Shown here: positions 12,000-20,687 of the stretch, piece after piece
How positions within the stretch are numbered: position 1 is the first letter of the stretch
Layout of the letters: the number at the start of each line of letters is the position of its first letter
NCBI RefSeq assembly: GCF_964063325.1
Contig: NZ_OZ061315.1
Location: forward strand, 310,001 to 374,000
Direction of reading: 5' to 3'
DNA length: 64,000 bases
DNA from: Hafnia alvei
Lineage (GTDB): Bacteria; Pseudomonadota; Gammaproteobacteria; Enterobacterales; Enterobacteriaceae
Notes under the pieces: model-generated
The model's database searches: none
What the model saw: the letters and a program-made list of their open reading frames with translations, nothing else
What the model was told of the DNA's origin: nothing
Made by a program: the position numbers and the translations under genes

Positions 12000-13955
12000 T
12001 CACTCATTCTTAAACTGGTCCATCTCTAACTGATATTGTTTTAGTTTGCGCCATAACGTAGTACGCCCAATCCCCAGCATTCTTGCCATATCATGTGGTT
12101 TACCCTGTGCGGCGTGCGCTGCTCGGATAATCGCCTGACGCTCGGCGTCTTGCAACGACATCACGGGCATAAGCAGCTGGCTCTCTGGCTCAACCGCCAA
12201 CTTTTCCGTCATCAAATGCTCGGGTAAATCTGCCATGCGGATATGGTTGTGCTGGCAAATCATCGCGGCACGCTCAACGACGCCTTTTAATTCCTGGTCG
12301 TTACCTGGCCAAGGATAATCGCGAAGCTGTGATAGCACGGCTTCATCGATGTGGTAACGACAATGGAAGTGCTGGCCTAGCGTATTCAAATGGTGAGTCA
12401 CTAGCAGCGGAATATCGGATTGCCGTTGGCGAAGTGGTGGGATCTGAAGTTCGAAGGATTGCAGCGTGTAGAACAGCTGACGACGGAAACGACCCTGTTT
12501 CACTAGCAGCGGCAAATTGGCGCCGGTTGCGGCAATGATCCGTACGTCGACTGGAATGACGCGGCTGGAGTTCTGCCGCATAAGTACGCCGGTTTTGATA
12601 ATTTGTAGCAGTACTGACTGCATTTCAGGCGGCAAATATTCAATTTGTTCCAGATAGAGTGTGCCGCCGTTTGCCAGCTCAAATTTGCTGGGTAAACCCG
12701 AATCGGTTTCGGTTGCATCGCTGCCGAGCAGTTCTTTGGCAAATTGACCTTCCACCAACGTTTGGCAGTTTATGGCGATGTACGAACCGTTTGCCCGTTC
12801 GCTGGCATTATGAATCGCCTGCGCTAACAGCTCTTTACCGACGCCCTCTTCGCCCAGCAGTAAAATAGGGTGCTGGCCTCGTGCAGCTTGGCGACCATAT
12901 CGCAGTAACCGTCGCATATCTAACGATGCCGCAGGCATTTGTTCAAAGGTTTGGCTGACTTTGCCAAGCTGATGGTTCACCAGGCGTCGTAGCTGGTCCA
13001 ACGGATGTAGTAACGCAATGAATCCACAGTGTTCACCGTCAGGCACGGGTTTCAACGTTATCAGCGTTGCGATGAACTGCTTACGGCTTTCAAACGTCAT
13101 CTCGACATGATTGAGCGGCAGGCGTTGCTCAATGGCGTGTTGAAGTAGAGAAGGCAGCGTGATCAATGAAGGAAGAGGACGGCCGAGGCTGTTTTGCTCA
13201 TCTAATAGCAAGATGCCAGCGGCGCGATGGTTAAGATATTGCAGGCAGCCGTTGTGATCCCACGCTAAAACGCCGTCTTCCACGCCGTCTAGCAAAGCAT
13301 ATAGTTCATTAAGGTGGCGATTGGTTTCCGAGAGCAGAGCATCCGTGTGCAGTGAGTTACCGATCTCACGGGCAATCGCCAATGTTAAAGGCAAATCGCT
13401 GGCGGCATAGTCGTGATTCAGGCATGCGATGACAATCACCGCTCTTTGCCGGCCACTGTTGTCGTAGACCGGCGTTGCGCAGCAGTGCCACGCACGTAAG
13501 GCTTGCTTGAAATGTTCGTCGCCGTGAACCTGCACCGGATTTCCATCGCGCATCGCTAAGGCAGGTGCATTGGTACCGATGTGTCCCTCTGCCCAATAGC
13601 TGCCGATATCAAACCCAAGCTCCGCGAGAGCCGTGCGCGTTTTGATGTGCCCACACTGCCAAAGCAAACAGCCGCTTTCGTCTAGGATCTGCAAAACGCA
13701 GGGGCGAGATTCCATATATTCGTAGGCATCTTCCAATGCGGCCTGGCCCAGAACCAGCAGATCGTTTTTACGTTGGCAAATAGAGCGTAACGTTGCGCCT
13801 GCGGCACGATGTGGCATTTTCCACGGCATAGGCTGCATCAGCTTTTGGCAGCGGATCCATGATTGATAAATGGGCTGTGCAGGACGCATTGTCTCTGGCA
13901 GATTGCCGTGAGAGAAGAAATAGATCCAACGGTCGAGAGAAGTATCTGGCTGCAC
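12000..13955 (-). CDS. dhaR: DhaR-like transcriptional regulator (GAF-PAS-AAA+-Fis HTH)
   Basis: A 651-aa cytoplasmic regulator in the layout of E. coli DhaR (639 aa), which controls dihydroxyacetone kinase dhaKLM through contacts with DhaK and DhaL. An N-terminal GAF-like sensor (about 60-200) is followed by a PAS-like region (about 215-320), an AAA+ domain with Walker A GEEGVGKE (about 360) and a C-terminal Fis-type HTH (ARMLGIGRTTLWRKLKQ). The GAFTGA loop that contacts sigma-54 is missing, and the Walker B DE is replaced by EQ (TLYLEQIE). Such changes also occur in E. coli DhaR, which works with sigma-70. The start is uncertain: GTG at 13955 has a poor ribosome binding site and ATG at 13889 is an alternative. 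No dhaKLM genes lie in the window. Confidence 0.88.
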   Translation of the reverse strand: MQPDTSLDRWIYFFSHGNLPETMRPAQPIYQSWIRCQKLMQPMPWKMPHRAAGATLRSICQRKNDLLVLGQAALEDAYEYMESRPCVLQILDESGCLLWQCGHIKTRTALAELGFDIGSYWAEGHIGTNAPALAMRDGNPVQVHGDEHFKQALRAWHCCATPVYDNSGRQRAVIVIACLNHDYAASDLPLTLAIAREIGNSLHTDALLSETNRHLNELYALLDGVEDGVLAWDHNGCLQYLNHRAAGILLLDEQNSLGRPLPSLITLPSLLQHAIEQRLPLNHVEMTFESRKQFIATLITLKPVPDGEHCGFIALLHPLDQLRRLVNHQLGKVSQTFEQMPAASLDMRRLLRYGRQAARGQHPILLLGEEGVGKELLAQAIHNASERANGSYIAINCQTLVEGQFAKELLGSDATETDSGLPSKFELANGGTLYLEQIEYLPPEMQSVLLQIIKTGVLMRQNSSRVIPVDVRIIAATGANLPLLVKQGRFRRQLFYTLQSFELQIPPLRQRQSDIPLLVTHHLNTLGQHFHCRYHIDEAVLSQLRDYPWPGNDQELKGVVERAAMICQHNHIRMADLPEHLMTEKLAVEPESQLLMPVMSLQDAERQAIIRAAHAAQGKPHDMARMLGIGRTTLWRKLKQYQLEMDQFKNE

Positions 13956-14045
13956 TCATAAAATCCATCAATTAAAGATATGCAGCTATTAAAGCGAGAA
14001 AGGGGAATAAATTCCGTGAGCTAGATGCTAACAGGGGCTTATGGT

Positions 14046-14077
14046 TCAAAAAAACAAAAGGGCGGAAATCCGCCCTT
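14046..14077 (-). terminator. Intrinsic terminator of tolC
   Basis: Perfect 8-bp stem aagggcgg/ccgccctt with loop atttlike AAAT, followed on the minus strand by a long T-rich tract (TTTTGTTTTTTT). It lies 28 nt after the tolC stop. The remaining 13956-14045 must contain the dhaR promoter. Confidence 0.9.
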
Positions 14078-14104
14078 CTGATTAACGACATCAAACGTCT
14101 AACA

Positions 14105-15601
14105 TTAGTTGCGGAAAGGGTTTTTACCTTTGCTGCTGCTAGATGTTGTGGTTGATGCTGAAGCCGGTTGAGCCACAGGGGCTGAAGCGGCTGTGTTGTA
14201 ATCGCTGTTAACCTGTGCCGCTTGATCTTTACCCTGCGGAGCAATGGTGTCCGGCGTGGTAGAAACAGGCTTGGTTAGACCGCCGTTTAAGGCCATCAGA
14301 TCGTTCTGGTTCAGCGTACCCAAGGCATATTTAATATTGAGCTGGCTGATCAGATAATCATAACGTGCGTTAGACAGGCTTTCTTTTGCGCTGTACAACG
14401 TAGTCGTCGCGTTTAGCACGTCAACGATGGTACGAGTCCCCACCTGATAACCTGCTTCGGTTGCTTCCAAAGAGCTTTGCGCCGAAATCACAGCCTGACG
14501 ATAAGCTTCAACGCCGCTGATAGAGGCGGAGATGTTGTTAAAGGAAGAACGAACGTTTTGAATTACGCTGCGGTGTGCGCTTTCCAGAGATTCACTGGCG
14601 CCAACAAAGTTGTATTGCGCTTGTTGAACCTGAGAGTTAGTCGCTCCGCCAGAGTACAACGGCAGATTAAACTGCAAACCAATGGTGTTCTGGCCCTGAT
14701 AGCTGCTAGCGCCGTTTGAGTTCTGGGCTTTTTGGCTATTGGACAAGCTGTTGTAATCTGTGTTGCTCACGCCAGAAGATGCGGTCAGATCCAGCGTTGG
14801 CATATAACCTGTCTGTGCGTATTTAATCTGTTCACGCGCCAAGTCTTGGCTCAAGCGAGCACTCAATAATGACAGGTTACGTTTTTCAGCTTCTTGTAGC
14901 AGGCTGTTAACGTTATCTGGCTTGCTGGTGGTGAAGCGATCAACGTTCAGAGAGTCCAACTGACCGTAGTACTGACCGGTAATCTGACGCAGTGCTTCCA
15001 GAGAGTTATCCAGATCGTTGCGCGCGGTGACTTCGTTAGCTAAAACGAGATCGTATTGAGCGCGGGCGTTCTGCACGTCGGTGATAGCAACCAGACCTAC
15101 GTTAAAACGCTGGGTGGTTTGGTCTAACTGACGATAAATCGCTTCTTTGTTTGCTTCAATATAAGACAACGCGTCAATCGCGCGCAGTACGTTGAAGTAA
15201 GCAGTCGCAGAGTTCAGCATCAAAGTCTGTTCTGAAGACTGATAAGAGACGTCTTGGATACCCGCCTGTTTTTCAGTCAAAGACAGCTGACGCCATTTAG
15301 ACATGTCAAAAATAGTTTGGGTCAGTTGTAGCGACGCGCCGTAATTATTCGAGTTCAAGCCGTCGTTATCACGCATCCCATTGGTATAGGTATAGTCTGC
15401 GCCCAAGCCGAGCTGAGGTAACAGCGGGCTGCGGGATTCATTAATCTTCTCAAAAGCCACATCACGATCTGCCGCAGCTTTACGCAGATCTGGGTTGCTT
15501 TCCTTGGCTTGCTGATATACCTGCAGCAGGTTTTCTGCATGGCTTAACGTGGTAAAGCCACCAAGGCTCAGGCCAATAAGAAGGGGGAGCAGTTTCTTCA
15601 T
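14105..15601 (-). CDS. tolC: Outer-membrane efflux channel TolC
   Basis: A 498-aa outer-membrane protein (E. coli 493 aa) that forms the trimeric beta-barrel/alpha-helical tunnel of AcrAB-, MacAB- and type I secretion systems. The signal peptide MKKLLPLLIGLSLGGFTTLSHA is cleaved before ENLLQVYQQ. Two tandem TolC repeats follow, with SRSPLLPQLGLGADYTY near residue 60 and the mirrored ARYDYLISQLNIKYALGTL near 410. The C-terminal tail is rich in Ser, Thr and Ala and ends in NPFRN as in E. coli. I chose ATG at 15601 because AAGGA is six bases upstream of it; the ATG two codons earlier overlaps that signal. It is divergent from nudF. Confidence 0.97.
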   Translation of the reverse strand: MKKLLPLLIGLSLGGFTTLSHAENLLQVYQQAKESNPDLRKAAADRDVAFEKINESRSPLLPQLGLGADYTYTNGMRDNDGLNSNNYGASLQLTQTIFDMSKWRQLSLTEKQAGIQDVSYQSSEQTLMLNSATAYFNVLRAIDALSYIEANKEAIYRQLDQTTQRFNVGLVAITDVQNARAQYDLVLANEVTARNDLDNSLEALRQITGQYYGQLDSLNVDRFTTSKPDNVNSLLQEAEKRNLSLLSARLSQDLAREQIKYAQTGYMPTLDLTASSGVSNTDYNSLSNSQKAQNSNGASSYQGQNTIGLQFNLPLYSGGATNSQVQQAQYNFVGASESLESAHRSVIQNVRSSFNNISASISGVEAYRQAVISAQSSLEATEAGYQVGTRTIVDVLNATTTLYSAKESLSNARYDYLISQLNIKYALGTLNQNDLMALNGGLTKPVSTTPDTIAPQGKDQAAQVNSDYNTAASAPVAQPASASTTTSSSSKGKNPFRN

Positions 15602-15819
15602 TTGCATTCCTTGTTGTGCAGCAAAGTTGCTATTGTAACGCTGACTAAAGTCATATAGCCGCCGATTCTAACAGAGACCGTATCTTAAGGAGCGTGGCTT
15701 TACGTGCCATCCCCCTTAATTTACCTAAATAAAGGGTAAAGTGATTGAGTATTTTCACTTTGACCTTAAATCAATAATATCCATGCTAATAATCACACTA
15801 CATTTAGGAATTTAGCCGT

Positions 15820-16452
15820 ATGAGCGAAAATAAATCATCACCCGTCACATTTGGTCAAAATGATGTTGAAATTATTGCACGGGAATCACTCTACCGCGGC
15901 TTTTTTTCGCTAGAACGCTATCGTTTTCGGCATCGTCTATTTGATGGCAGCATGAGCGGTGAGGTTGTGCGTGAAGTTTTTGAACGCGGCCATGCGGCGG
16001 TGCTGCTTCCTTACGATCCAAAACGCGATGAAGTGGTGCTGGTGGAGCAAATCCGTATTCCGGCATACGACTCAAGCGAAACGCCGTGGCTGCTCGAAAT
16101 GGTGGCGGGAATGATTGAACCCGGCGAGTCAGTGGAAGATGTTGCGCGCCGTGAGGCACTGGAGGAAGCGGGGATCCACGTCCAACGTTGTAAGCCTGTG
16201 CTGAGCTATTTGGCGAGTCCTGGCGGCACCAGCGAGCGCTTGTCGATTATGGTCGGTGAGATTGACGCAGCAAAAGCATCGGGTATTCACGGGCTTCCTG
16301 AAGAGCACGAGGATATTCGCGTGCATGTGGTCAGCCGTGAGCAAGCGTATTGCTGGGTAGAAGAGGGCGTGATAGACAATGCCGCATCGGTTATTGCATT
16401 ACAGTGGCTGGCGTTGCACCATGAGTCGCTTCGCCGCGAGTGGAATTCTTAA
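15820..16452 (+). CDS. nudF: ADP-ribose pyrophosphatase NudF
   Basis: A 210-aa Nudix hydrolase cleaving ADP-ribose to AMP and ribose 5-phosphate in the cytoplasm; the length equals E. coli NudF (209 aa). The Nudix box reads G97-x5-E103-x7-REALEEAGI, with R111, E112, E115 and E116 as the catalytic metal-binding group. It is the first gene of the cluster nudF-yqiB-cpdA-yqiA-parE, with yqiB one base downstream. A TTGACC element at 15760-15765 could be a -35 box, but no good -10 is clear. Confidence 0.96.
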   Translation: MSENKSSPVTFGQNDVEIIARESLYRGFFSLERYRFRHRLFDGSMSGEVVREVFERGHAAVLLPYDPKRDEVVLVEQIRIPAYDSSETPWLLEMVAGMIEPGESVEDVARREALEEAGIHVQRCKPVLSYLASPGGTSERLSIMVGEIDAAKASGIHGLPEEHEDIRVHVVSREQAYCWVEEGVIDNAASVIALQWLALHHESLRREWNS

Positions 16453-16453
16453 T

Positions 16454-16879
16454 ATGATAAAGCGTTATTCCCCAGACTTTCCTCTAATGATGAGACTGTG
16501 CGAGACTAATTATGCGCAATTGCGCCGTTTACTGCCGCGCAAGGATGAAGTGGGTGAATCGCAGGGATATCGGGTCAACGGTGCGAGTTATCAGATAAAA
16601 ATTATCGAATCGACGCGCTATACATCAATGGCTGAAATTACCCAGACGGAGCCAGCACCGGGCCCTTGGGGCTTACCTTCGATGAGTGTGCGTCTGTATC
16701 ATGACGCTATGGTTGCGGAAGTGTGTGCAAGCCAACAGATCTCTCGGTTCAAAGCACGCTATGATTATCCGAATAAAAAGTTGCATCAGCGCGACGAAAA
16801 GCATCAAATTAACCAGTTTCTTGCGGATTGGTTGCACCATTGCCTAACGCACGGTGTTATGGCAATTCCCGTATATTAG
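16454..16879 (+). CDS. yqiB: DUF1249 protein YqiB
   Basis: A 141-aa soluble protein of the YqiB/DUF1249 family, which has no established function. I chose ATG at 16454, one base after the nudF stop, over the upstream in-frame ATG at 16379: that one would overlap nudF deeply, and MIKRYSPDFPLMMRLCE matches the family start. It is probably translated by coupling to nudF. The conserved order nudF-yqiB-cpdA is the same as in E. coli. Confidence 0.92.
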   Translation: MIKRYSPDFPLMMRLCETNYAQLRRLLPRKDEVGESQGYRVNGASYQIKIIESTRYTSMAEITQTEPAPGPWGLPSMSVRLYHDAMVAEVCASQQISRFKARYDYPNKKLHQRDEKHQINQFLADWLHHCLTHGVMAIPVY

Positions 16880-16967
16880 AGCCTGTTTTACTGCACTGAG
16901 CCCTAACAACCAGCGCAATGATTATTTTTACAGATTTTTGGCAGACTAAAGTCACAAAGGACACCAT

Positions 16968-17795
16968 TTGGAAAGCCTGTTTCAACTAACCGTAGCACGT
17001 GGGGCTCCGGTTAGGATTTTACAAATCACAGACACGCATTTGTTTGCGGGTGAGCATGAGACGTTATTGGGCGTTAATACTTACCGCAGCTACCACGCAG
17101 TGCTAGAGGCGATCCATGCCCAATCCCGCCCTTATGACATCGTTGTCGCAACGGGAGATTTGGCGCAGGATCACTCTGTGGCGGCATACCAGCATTTCGC
17201 AAAAGGTATCGCAACGCTGAATAAAACCTGTCTGTGGCTGCCGGGCAATCATGATTTCCAACCCGCGATGGTCGATACGTTAGCTGATGCTGGCGTGGAT
17301 CCAGCTAAGCATATGCTGCTGGGCGATCATTGGCAGATTATCCTGCTTGATAGCCAAGTTTTTGGTGTTCCCCACGGTGAACTTAGCGAGTATCAACTCG
17401 AATGGTTGGATCGTACTCTGTCGCTGTATCCAGCGCGTCATTCGTTGATTTTACTCCACCACCATCCGCTGCCTTCTGGCTGCACATGGCTCGATCAGCA
17501 CAGTTTACGCAATGCGCATATGCTAGGGGAGGTTCTGCAACATCACCCTCTGGCGAAAACGTTGCTGTGCGGACATATTCATCAGGATTTGGATCTAGAA
17601 TGGCAGGGGCGTCGTTTGTTAGCTACGCCGTCGACCTGTATTCAGTTCAAACCTTTATGCACTAACTTCACAATTGATACTCTATCGCCCGGCTGGCGTT
17701 ATCTGGATCTACATCCAGATGGGACGCTCACGACTGAACTGCACCGCTTAGAAGGTACAGAATTCAGACCGGATCTCGACTCTGACGGCTATTAA
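16968..17795 (+). CDS. cpdA: 3',5'-cyclic AMP phosphodiesterase CpdA
   Basis: A 275-aa class III cAMP phosphodiesterase of the metallophosphoesterase family (E. coli 275 aa), which lowers cytoplasmic cAMP. The metal-binding motifs are all present: DTH at residues 22-24, GDLAQD near 65, GNHD near 94, HHHPLP near 165 and GHIHQ near 205. Translation begins at a TTG codon (16968) preceded by AAGGA six bases upstream; the product MESLFQL matches the E. coli N-terminus, which favours the rare start. The last base of the stop is the first base of the yqiA ATG. Confidence 0.95.
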   Translation: MESLFQLTVARGAPVRILQITDTHLFAGEHETLLGVNTYRSYHAVLEAIHAQSRPYDIVVATGDLAQDHSVAAYQHFAKGIATLNKTCLWLPGNHDFQPAMVDTLADAGVDPAKHMLLGDHWQIILLDSQVFGVPHGELSEYQLEWLDRTLSLYPARHSLILLHHHPLPSGCTWLDQHSLRNAHMLGEVLQHHPLAKTLLCGHIHQDLDLEWQGRRLLATPSTCIQFKPLCTNFTIDTLSPGWRYLDLHPDGTLTTELHRLEGTEFRPDLDSDGY

Positions 17796-18379
17796 TGATG
17801 CCCACGCTTTTATATCTCCACGGTTTTAACAGTTCACCTCGCTCCGCCAAGGCCACCGCATTTAAGCAGTGGCTTGCTGTTCACCATCCTGAAATCACCA
17901 TGTTGATCCCTCAACTTCCTCCTTATCCTTCCGATGCGGCTGAAATGTTGGAGGAGATTGTGATGTCGCGTGCGGGGCGTCCGCTGGGCGTGGTGGGCTC
18001 TTCTTTAGGGGGTTATTACGCGACGTGGCTTTCACAATGCTTTACCTTGCCTGCGGTTGTTGTGAACCCTGCGGTGAAGCCGTATGAACTGCTCATCGAC
18101 TTTTTAGGGCAAAACGAGAATCCCTACACCGGCCAGCAATATGTGTTAGAGTCTCGCCACGTTTACGATCTGAAAGTCATGCAGGTTGACCCATTGGAAT
18201 CGCCAGATCTCCTCTGGTTATTACAGCAAACCGGTGATGAAGTTCTGGACTATCGACAAGCTGTGGCTTACTACGCGTTATGCCGTCAGACCATTGAGCC
18301 TGAGGGTTCACACAGCTTCGTTGGTTTCGAGCGATTCTTCCCACAGATCGTCGATTTTTTAGGGCTTACCACCGAGTAA
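17795..18379 (+). CDS. yqiA: Alpha/beta-hydrolase esterase YqiA
   Basis: A 194-aa esterase of the UPF0227/alpha-beta hydrolase fold family (E. coli 193 aa); its natural substrate is unknown. The nucleophile elbow is GSSLGG (near residue 68), with the acid near DEVLDYRQAV and a C-terminal GSHSF histidine completing the triad. Two consecutive ATG codons (17795 and 17798) are possible starts; the second gives a length closer to E. coli. The first ATG overlaps the cpdA stop by one base, so coupling is likely. Confidence 0.94.
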   Translation: MMPTLLYLHGFNSSPRSAKATAFKQWLAVHHPEITMLIPQLPPYPSDAAEMLEEIVMSRAGRPLGVVGSSLGGYYATWLSQCFTLPAVVVNPAVKPYELLIDFLGQNENPYTGQQYVLESRHVYDLKVMQVDPLESPDLLWLLQQTGDEVLDYRQAVAYYALCRQTIEPEGSHSFVGFERFFPQIVDFLGLTTE

Positions 18380-18467
18380 CTCTGCGTGGTACGTCTATCA
18401 CCACTGAACGACACACCAGCGTGTGCCGTTTGGTCGACGCTAACTAACGACTTATACGATTCATACC

Positions 18468-20363
18468 ATGACTCAATCCAGCTATAACGCTGACTCTATT
18501 GAAGTTCTCAGCGGCCTAGAACCCGTGCGCCGTCGTCCGGGTATGTACACCGATACCACGCGCCCAAACCATTTGGGTCAGGAAGTCATAGATAACAGTG
18601 TCGATGAGGCGCTGGCTGGCCACGCATCTCGCGTTGAGGTCATTTTATATCCCGATCAATCACTTGAAGTGATTGACGACGGGCGTGGTATGCCAGTGGA
18701 TATTCACCCTGAAGAGGGTGTCCCCGCTATTGAACTGATCCTGTGTCGTTTGCATGCAGGCGGTAAATTCTCGAATAAAAACTATCAGTTCTCCGGCGGT
18801 CTGCACGGCGTAGGTATCTCGGTAGTTAACGCCCTTTCTAAGCGTGTTGAGGTCACCGTGCGCCGCGACGGACAGGTGTACCAAATGGCGTTCGAGAACG
18901 GCGACAAAGTTGAAGACCTGCACGTTACCGGCACCTGCGGTAAACGTAATACGGGCACCAGCGTGCATTTCTGGCCTGATGAAAAGTTCTTCGATAGCCC
19001 AAGATTCTCAGTTTCTCGCCTCAACCATCTGCTGAAGGCTAAAGCAGTATTGTGCCCAGGCGTTGAAATTGTCTTTAAAGACAAACTGAATAACACCGAA
19101 CAGCGTTGGTGCTATCAGGACGGTCTGACTGACTACCTGATGGAAGCCGTTAACGGTTTGATTACGTTGCCAGAACAGGCGTTCACCGGTTCATTCTCAG
19201 GTGATACCGAAGCCGTTGACTGGGCGCTGTTATGGCTGCCTGAAGGCGGTGAGCTGTTAACCGAAAGCTACGTTAACCTGATCCCAACCATGCAAGGCGG
19301 TACGCACGTTAATGGTCTGCGTCAGGGGTTGCTGGACGCGATGCGTGAATTCTGCGAATTCCGCAATCTGTTGCCGCGTGGCGTGAAGCTATCAGCCGAT
19401 GACATCTGGGAGCGCTGTGCTTATGTGCTCTCGGTGAAAATGCAGGATCCGCAGTTTGCAGGACAAACCAAAGAACGCCTGTCTTCGCGTCAGTGCGCGG
19501 CTTTTGTTTCTGCCATTGTTAAGGATGCTTTCAGCGTTTGGCTTAACCAAAACGTACAGGTGGCGGAACAACTGGCAGAGCTGGCAATCTCTAGCGCTCA
19601 ACGCCGTATGCGTGCTGCGAAAAAGGTTGTCCGTAAGAAGCTGACCAGTGGACCAGCGCTGCCGGGTAAATTAGCTGACTGTACCGCGCAGGATCTTTCC
19701 CGCACCGAGCTCTTCTTGGTGGAAGGGGATTCCGCGGGTGGCTCTGCCAAGCAGGCGCGTGACCGTGAATATCAGGCGATCATGCCGCTGAAAGGTAAAA
19801 TTCTGAATACGTGGGAAGTCTCTTCCGACGAAGTGCTGGCCTCTCAGGAAGTGCACGATATTTCCGTTGCCATTGGTATCGATCCTGATAGTGAAGATCT
19901 CAGCCAGCTGCGCTACGGTAAAGTCTGTATCTTGGCGGATGCTGACTCCGACGGTTTACATATCGCCACGTTGCTGTGTGCGCTGTTTGTACGCCACTTC
20001 CAAGCCTTGGTGCGCGGCGGGCATGTGTATGTTGCGATGCCGCCGTTGTTCCGTATCGATCTGGGCAAAGAAGTTTACTACGCGCTGGATGAAGAAGAGA
20101 AAGCGGGCGTGCTGGAACAGCTCAAGCGCAAGAAAGGTAAGCCGAACGTACAGCGATTCAAAGGACTGGGTGAAATGAACCCGCTCCAACTGCGTGAGAC
20201 TACGCTCGATCCGAATACGCGCCGATTGGTACAGCTCACCATCGATGACACTGACATCGCGCAGACCATGGCGGTGATGGATATGTTGCTGGCGAAAAAA
20301 CGTTCCGAAGATCGTCGTAACTGGTTGCAGGAAAAAGGTGATATGGCCGATCTGGACGTTTAG
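18468..20363 (+). CDS. parE: DNA topoisomerase IV subunit B ParE
   Basis: A 631-aa ATPase subunit of topoisomerase IV (E. coli 630 aa), which decatenates daughter chromosomes with ParC. The GHKL ATP site shows EVIDNSVDEALAG (residues 39-51), DDGRGMP (70-76) and GGLHGVGISVV (about 108). The TOPRIM domain begins with LFLVEGDSAGGSAKQ near 415 and has the acidic pair ADADSDG near 490. It closes the nudF-yqiB-cpdA-yqiA-parE cluster. Unlike in E. coli, parC follows directly, without qseBC, mdaB or ygiN between them. Confidence 0.98.
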   Translation: MTQSSYNADSIEVLSGLEPVRRRPGMYTDTTRPNHLGQEVIDNSVDEALAGHASRVEVILYPDQSLEVIDDGRGMPVDIHPEEGVPAIELILCRLHAGGKFSNKNYQFSGGLHGVGISVVNALSKRVEVTVRRDGQVYQMAFENGDKVEDLHVTGTCGKRNTGTSVHFWPDEKFFDSPRFSVSRLNHLLKAKAVLCPGVEIVFKDKLNNTEQRWCYQDGLTDYLMEAVNGLITLPEQAFTGSFSGDTEAVDWALLWLPEGGELLTESYVNLIPTMQGGTHVNGLRQGLLDAMREFCEFRNLLPRGVKLSADDIWERCAYVLSVKMQDPQFAGQTKERLSSRQCAAFVSAIVKDAFSVWLNQNVQVAEQLAELAISSAQRRMRAAKKVVRKKLTSGPALPGKLADCTAQDLSRTELFLVEGDSAGGSAKQARDREYQAIMPLKGKILNTWEVSSDEVLASQEVHDISVAIGIDPDSEDLSQLRYGKVCILADADSDGLHIATLLCALFVRHFQALVRGGHVYVAMPPLFRIDLGKEVYYALDEEEKAGVLEQLKRKKGKPNVQRFKGLGEMNPLQLRETTLDPNTRRLVQLTIDDTDIAQTMAVMDMLLAKKRSEDRRNWLQEKGDMADLDV

Positions 20364-20386
20364 TCCGTACGCCTATCATCCTGATA

Positions 20387-20414
20387 ACGGGTCGCCTTGG
20401 CGGCCCGTTTTTTT
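20387..20414 (+). terminator. Intrinsic terminator of parE
   Basis: An 8- to 10-bp stem acgggtcg/cggcccgt with one G-T pair and loop ccttgg, followed by six or more T. It is 24 nt after the parE stop. Confidence 0.9.
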
Positions 20415-20687
20415 ATGCTTTGCGATACTTTAAAACGCTGCTATCTGTGATGAAGATCGGTTTTGTGAGGTATCGCATTGCATGATGGATAGAGGGCGAT
20501 CCTATATCCCTGTGACAGTCCTATAAAAGATGAGTTACTATCGCGGGCAATTATGCCCGTCATACTTCGAGTTGCATGTGCGTTGGCTACGTGAATTCTT
20601 TAGAGTATGTACAGACCAAGACAGTCGTGAAGTCCCGCTGCGGACTGTTTTATATATTCAGTTAGGGCGGCGGCCAGAGGATTATTA
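20415..20687. other. parE-parC spacer with repeat-like sequence
   Basis: This gap of about 270 bp contains no gene. It includes a 6-bp stem cgggca/tgcccg (20544-20559). It also includes the stretch catacttcgagttgcatgtg (20561-20580) continuing into cgttggctac, which I recall as a motif repeated between genes in several Yersinia- and Serratia-like genomes. A further inverted repeat agtcc/ggact lies at 20631-20646. The parC promoter must lie here. Confidence 0.5.
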
